Source: Erinaceus europaeus (lineage: Eukaryota > Chordata > Mammalia > Eulipotyphla > Erinaceidae). From it: DNA of 64,000 nt. Of the stretch, positions 58,985 to 64,000 are shown one piece after another. The notes beneath the pieces were generated by a model. The model was given only the letters and a program-made list of their open reading frames with translations. It ran no database searches and was not told the origin of the DNA. The stretch lies in contig NC_080171.1 in the NCBI RefSeq assembly GCF_950295315.1, positions 33,472,361 through 33,536,360 on the forward strand, given 5' to 3'. How positions within the stretch are numbered: the stretch's first letter is position 1; each line of letters begins with the position of its first letter. A program made the translations under genes and the position numbers.

Positions 58985-60840
58985 ACCAGACTTGGAAACA
59001 ACTCAGATGCCTAGCAATAGATAAATGGTTAAGAAAGTTGTGGTATATATTCACTGTGGAATACTACTCAGCTATAAGAAATAATAAAATCATCTTGTAT
59101 GGAACTTGAAGAATCATGTTAAGTGAGATCAGCTAGAAGGAGAAGGACAAATACTGGATGTTCTCACTAGTAAGTGGAACTTAACAAACAATGAAAGGGA
59201 AACACATAGACCCTACTAAGACCCCATAAACCTAATACCAGTTTGGATACAATAAATGATACTCAATGCTTTAACAACTGGGAGAAAGTCTAAGCTCAAC
59301 AGATAAAGGAGGGACTATAAATCTGTATAAGAGCAAGAGATTGGCTCACTTAGTGACAGCCTTTTTGGTCAATACCAGATCACCTGGGAGCCTAGTTAGG
59401 GAATCCTTGATTCCCCCATAGATATAATTGCCTGAGACTTCTAATAGATCACATTATCCACCATCACTGATCACTTCCAATAAGACATTCCAAGGACTGC
59501 ACACTCAGACTGACAGGTTCCTATGCTAAATATGAATATATATGGGCACTGAGTCAGATTGATAGGTTAAACAGTTAATTGTATTTATGTATTTATATAT
59601 TTTCTTCGAGTTTAGGAGCTACTCTCTGTCCTAGTACAGGTTTCTAGTTCTACTCTCAACTCTGACACTATCTCCCAGACAATATTTTTAGGCAACCTCC
59701 ACATCAGCTATTAAGTTCAAGGAAAAATTATTAAAGTCATGGGCCCCGAGGAACATATCTAAAATAAACTTCCTAGGTTCTTTCCACCCTAAAATCCCTA
59801 TGTCCTTAATTATATTCCACTGCTTTATATCTTACTGTCTTTCAGCAACCAAGTTGCAGATGCTACTATGATTCCATCTTTAATTCCCTGGGCAGGTGAC
59901 CTCATTAATGTGACCCAGAACCTCATGTACCTACTGTATCCCATAAAGAATTCTGGTCCACTCACCAATGTGTCCTGGACCCTCACCTCTCTAGAGCCCT
60001 ACTCCACTAGAGAAAGACAGAAATAGGCTAGGGGTATAGATCAACCTGCCAAAACCAATGCTCAGTGGAGAAGCAACTACAGAAGACAGAACTCCCACCT
60101 TTTGCACCCCTAAAATAATTGTGGTACATATTCCCAGTGGGGGAGAGATGATAGGGGGAAGATGAACAGAGGGCTCTGAATTCCAAATCCATCAGGACCT
60201 AAAGAGAGAAGAGGAAAAAAGGGAGGGACATTTGGATGTAGTAATAGGTGTAAGTGTGACTTGGAATGGAAGAGAAGATAGGACCACAGGGGGGAAAAAA
60301 GAGAGAGAGTGAGAGAGAGCAAATATATACAAATATAGACAGATAGTTATAGAAATAACAGTTAACCCGTATCTGCAACCTTAAGAGAACTTCTGTAACT
60401 TATAATGGATAGAATGGGGATCCAGAACTCTGGTAGTGGGCATAGTGCAGAGTTGTATCCCTGTTATCTTATAATTTTTAAAATCAATAGTAAATAATAT
60501 ATATATATATTTTTTTTTCCTTACCAGAGGTCTAGCTTATGGTGGTTCTGGTGAAGTCACTAATAAAATTTACAAAAGAGTAATAATATTCAGTGTTATA
60601 TGAGTAAAAATAAACACAATTTGTAAAAATAAAAAAACCAAAATAATAAAAAAATAAAAAAGAATTTTTATCCATACTCCCAGGAGGGGGAGAAATGTTA
60701 AAGGAGGATAATCAGAAGGCTTCAAACTCCCAATTCCATCAAGACCCAGAGAGAGAAGAGGAAAACAGGAAGGACTTTTGGAAGTCATAATAGGTCTAAG
60801 TGTGACTTAAAAAGGAAGGGAAGGCAGGATCATGGTTCCT
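58985..60840 (+). mobile_element. Old L1: ORF2 end and long 3' UTR, plus
   Basis: Starts with a decayed ORF2 end (ggaatactactcagctataa, ctggatgttctcactagtaag). A long 3' UTR follows: ccttttggtcaataccag, caaccaagttgcagatgc, tggtagtgggcatag. Parts of the UTR occur more than once (about 60120 and 60660), so several copies or internal duplication are merged here. Confidence 0.72.
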
Positions 60841-60854
60841 ATTGCCTTACGATG

Positions 60855-61374
60855 TGTGACGCAGTATTCTGGCTGACCTAGAAAGTTGGACACAGCTTAC
60901 GGCTGATATCAGCCTGGTGACAAAACATTACTATAATCTATGCAAACACACAATGCATTGTGGGTGGATCGAATAGACTTAAATACAGGCAGCCGGAAGT
61001 CCATGTATTTTGGTCCCTGCATCTTCTGCTCAGACAGATCTCAGCTAAGGATTGCTCAAGGTGCCTGCCATGGCTGCCTCTCATGGCAATTGACCATGTG
61101 TGACTCAGCTAGCAGGTAAATTCTAGACTCGTCTACAGCCATATGAGTAACCTATGTCTCTGCTGGTAATTGTTTATCTTGTGGGGCTGAACTTTTGGTA
61201 ACTAATTCATGGGCTTATGAGACTGGCTTATTTACCCCTGCCTATAATTGCTTGTTTTATGATACTAAATATATACTATCCCGTACTCCTATAAAGCCAT
61301 AATAACATTTTGATTCTTTAAACCTGCTCTCAGCCACCACAGCAAAGTCCTTCATCCCTTTTATTTTAATTACA
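60855..61374 (+). mobile_element. Solo LTR, plus
   Basis: Starts TGTGTGACG, has a TATA-like cttaaatac at about 60978, and ends ttttaattaca. The related minus copy at 57150 shares the 3' half and helps fix the 3' boundary. No viral genes adjoin it. Confidence 0.65.
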
Positions 61375-61394
61375 TATTAGAAGTCTCTTCTTCA

Positions 61395-61870
61395 GGGGCC
61401 AGGTAGTCACACATCCAGTTGAACACACATTACCAAGAGCAAGAACCCAGGTTCAAGCCCCTGTTCCCCACTTGATCAAGAGGACACTTTACAATTAGTG
61501 AAGCATGTCTGTAGGTCTCTCCCCCCCATTTATTTATTGGATAGAGACAGAGAGAAATCAAGAGGGAAAGACTAAGATGTAGAGAAGTAGAGAGACACCT
61601 GCATCCCTGCTTTACCACTTGCAAAACTTCCCCCTACAGGTGGGGACAGGGGGCTTGAACCTTGGTCCTTGCATATTATAACATGATCACTCAACCAGGT
61701 TTGTCACCACCTGGCCCCTTGTGTCTCTCTTTCTCTGTCTGTCTCCACTTCCCCTCTCAATTTCTCTCTGTCCTATCAAATAAAATTTTTAAAAAAAGGT
61801 AAACAAAAAAAAATGGCCTCCAGGAGTGATGAATTCATAATACCTGCAACAAGCCCCAGCAATAACCCTA
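61395..61870 (+). mobile_element. tRNA SINE split by an opposite SINE
   Basis: The head is at 61395-61515; middle and 3' block (ggcctccaggagtgatg...aataaccctagtggc) are at 61719-61870. Confidence 0.72.
61520..61718 (-). mobile_element. tRNA SINE nested in a SINE
   Basis: tttattggatagagacagag ... caccacctggcccc, inserted in the pyrimidine-rich middle of the host SINE. Confidence 0.78.
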
Positions 61871-61891
61871 GTGGCAACTTAAAAAAAAAGA

Positions 61892-62195
61892 GGGTCGGGC
61901 TGCAGCTCAGCGGGTTAAGCGCAGGTGGCACAAAGTGCAAGAACCGGCATAAGAATCCCAGTTTGAGCTCCAGCTCACCACCTACAGGGGAGTCGCTTCA
62001 TAAGTAGTGAAGCAGGTCTGCAGATGTCTCTCTTTCTCTCCCCTTCTCTGTCTTCCCCTTCTTTCTCCATTTCTCTCTGTCCTATCCAACAACAACGACA
62101 TCAATAATAACTACAACAACAATAAGAAACAACAAGGGCAACAAAAGGGAATAAATAGAAATAAATAGAAAGAAAAACAGAAAGAAAAGAAAAGA
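61892..62195 (+). mobile_element. tRNA SINE, plus
   Basis: gggtcgggctgcagctcagcg head, complete body, and a GAAA-rich tail. Confidence 0.85.
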
Positions 62196-62494
62196 GAAAT
62201 CTCTTCTTCAAGTTACTTTCTTAAAAAGACATTATCTCGCTACCCAATATAACTTGTGCTCTGAAACACATGCCCACCATTATAATACTTGTTTCATTAT
62301 TTTTCAGGACTTATGTAAATATATAGTTTCCTATTTATTCATTAGTTTGCTTATATATTTTGTCTTTTCCAACTAAATGAGACACAGACAAGAACTTACA
62401 TTCCACCCCCCACAATTACTGGTTTCTGAGAAATGCTTGATGTTTTTTTAATTAATATTGAAAAAATGAAGGATTCTAAAGTATATGTTGGAAA

Positions 62495-62496
<2 letters not shown>

Positions 62497-62559
<63 letters not shown>
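62497..62559. repeat. (GT)n microsatellite
   Basis: About 31 uninterrupted GT units. Confidence 0.98.
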
Positions 62560-62562
<3 letters not shown>

Positions 62563-62652
62563 ACTCATTGAGACATAGGATCAAATATGTATGGAGCCAC
62601 TGTAGAAAAAAGATTCTTCATCCCTCTGAGGATAATTTCTTTCTCCTTCTCA

Positions 62653-62654
<2 letters not shown>

Positions 62655-62686
<32 letters not shown>
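62655..62686. repeat. Poly(A) tract of 32
   Basis: Pure A run without a recognisable retroelement body directly upstream. Confidence 0.95.
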
Positions 62687-62689
<3 letters not shown>

Positions 62690-62690
<1 letters not shown>

Positions 62691-63340
62691 CTACAGCCAA
62701 ATTTCCATGCAGTGTTTGAATAATTAGCTAGAGAGATGAGATAATGAGAGGCAAGGCCTAATAGATACCCTGACTGAATTCTGCTGAGAGCCATGTAGAT
62801 GCACTGCTGATTATGTATTCATTCAATCTCTCACTGTTTGCACATCACTGTTTGCATCAAAGAGTCAACTCTGGGTGGATCTATCTAAAACTATCTGAAC
62901 AGAGGCCATTTATACTAACAATTAAAAATAAACATGGTCATGAGAATGCTGAAAAAAGGAATTTATTACAGTACCTAAGTACTTCTATTAAATTTTGTAT
63001 TTTTAAGATATTTCTTAGATATAACACAGTAGATTATATTGGGTCATATTTCACTAGGAATTGATATTTCTTTTGCACGTTAGCATATAGTAGATGCCTT
63101 GATTGTAAATATGTTGGTTAATTGCACCAAAGCAGTGTACTCTGGGCAAGGAGGTGGAGAAAATGGATAGAGAGGGTGTTGGTGTCCTGGTGGAAAAGGA
63201 CCTATGTTGGGGGTGGAAGTGTTCTGCAGAACTTTATCACATGGAGATGGCAAATCCAAATCCTACCCATATGCCAACAACTGTACTGTAAACCATTAGC
63301 CTTCCCCCAATTAAATGATTTTAGAAAAACAAAAAGAAAA
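62690..63340. other. Unassigned sequence
   Basis: The 3' part (gaactttatcacatggagatgg, cattagccttcccccaattaaa) resembles an L1 3' end. The rest is unassigned. Confidence 0.35.
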
Positions 63341-63346
63341 CTATGA

Positions 63347-63401
<55 letters not shown>

Positions 63402-63430
63402 GGAGGAAGAAAGAAAGAATTAAAGAAAGA
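63347..63430. repeat. (GAAA)n microsatellite
   Basis: Purine-only tetranucleotide tract, imperfect at its 3' end and merging into the next SINE. Confidence 0.95.
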
Positions 63431-63440
63431 AAGAGATAGA

Positions 63441-63715
63441 GAGGGAGTTGGCGATAATGCAGGGGGTTAAGCGCAGGGCAGAGCGCAAGGACCTGCATAA
63501 AGATCCCAGTTCAAGCTTCCCGCTCCCCACCTGCAGGGGAGTCACTTCACATGCAAAGAAGCAGGTCTGCAGGTGTCTCTTTCTCTCCTACTCTCTCCAT
63601 TTCTCTCTGTCCTATCCAACAACAATGACATCAATAACAACAACAGTAATAACTAAAACAATAAAACAAGGGCAACAAAAGGGAATAAATAAATGTTTTA
63701 AAAGATTTAAAAAAG
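63441..63715 (+). mobile_element. tRNA SINE, plus
   Basis: gataatgcagggggttaagcg head, with a shortened loop before gagcgcaagg; full tail. Confidence 0.85.
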
Positions 63716-64000
63716 AAAGAGAAGAAGGATAAGGAGAAAGGGTAAGCTAATATCAGCTTTTGCTCTTGGAAGCTTGCCAATCTTGATAGCATCAAATGTG
63801 CATAGTATACTAAGGAAATTTCTTATCTCCCTGTATTTAACTTCTTTATTAAGAACTTTCTCACACAATGTGAGAAAAGATTTGAACAAAGAATTAAGGT
63901 ACTAGTATGCCTTAAACTTACAAACATAGCTATCATCCCACTATCAAAGCGGGATTAATTTATTACCCTGGTCACTTGATGATGCCTGAAATTCTTTGGA

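Noticed and set aside
63347..63430. Possible regulatory purine tract or CRISPR-like array
   Set aside because: Simple GAAA microsatellite with no spacers.

Overview
The window is nuclear DNA of a placental mammal. The abundant tRNA-derived SINE (tRNA-like head, pyrimidine-rich middle, A-rich CAA/TAA tail) and a matching set of L1 3' ends suggest a eulipotyphlan, most likely a hedgehog (Erinaceidae). That assignment is inference from repeat style, not a database match. There is no sign of bacterial organisation, CRISPR arrays or operons.

Only two protein-coding genes can be supported. Both lie on the minus strand, and both are members of the testis-expressed SPATA31 (FAM75) family, closest in appearance to the SPATA31D subgroup. 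Gene A occupies 14094..4231 and gene B 31389..25374. From the sequence I could assemble the same four-exon structure for each: a short exon 1 encoding one membrane segment (phase 0 donor), a 46-nt exon 2 rich in Arg/Lys, a 61-nt exon 3, and one giant last exon of about 4.2 kb. All splice sites are canonical GT/AG and the phases agree. Predicted proteins are 1490 aa (A) and 1499 aa (B). The 5' flanks and poly(A) signals also match, so the two genes are a tandem duplication. Gene A has lost the start codon seen in gene B and carries a net 4-nt length change in exon 1; its reading frame is recovered by a different upstream ATG pair. One of its WGLP-type repeats is also eroded.

Layout: 0-4 kb repeats (SINE with a nested L1 end, GT microsatellite, LTR-like block); 4.1-14.2 kb gene A, with introns enlarged by SINEs and L1 ends; 14.3-25.3 kb repeats and one LTR; 25.3-31.5 kb gene B, compact; 31.5-64 kb gene-poor sequence built from old minus-strand L1 bodies, younger L1 3' ends, many SINEs, two related LTRs in opposite orientation, and microsatellites. 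Noteworthy non-genic items are a 3' fragment of a non-L1 LINE reverse transcriptase at about 32.03-32.19 kb, and an L1 at 53.57-55.73 kb with a 5' inversion and 15-bp target-site duplications.

The two genes presumably have overlapping germ-cell roles, as in other mammals where SPATA31 genes form clusters. I saw no convincing new molecular system in this window; the main biological interest is the divergence of the SPATA31 pair.
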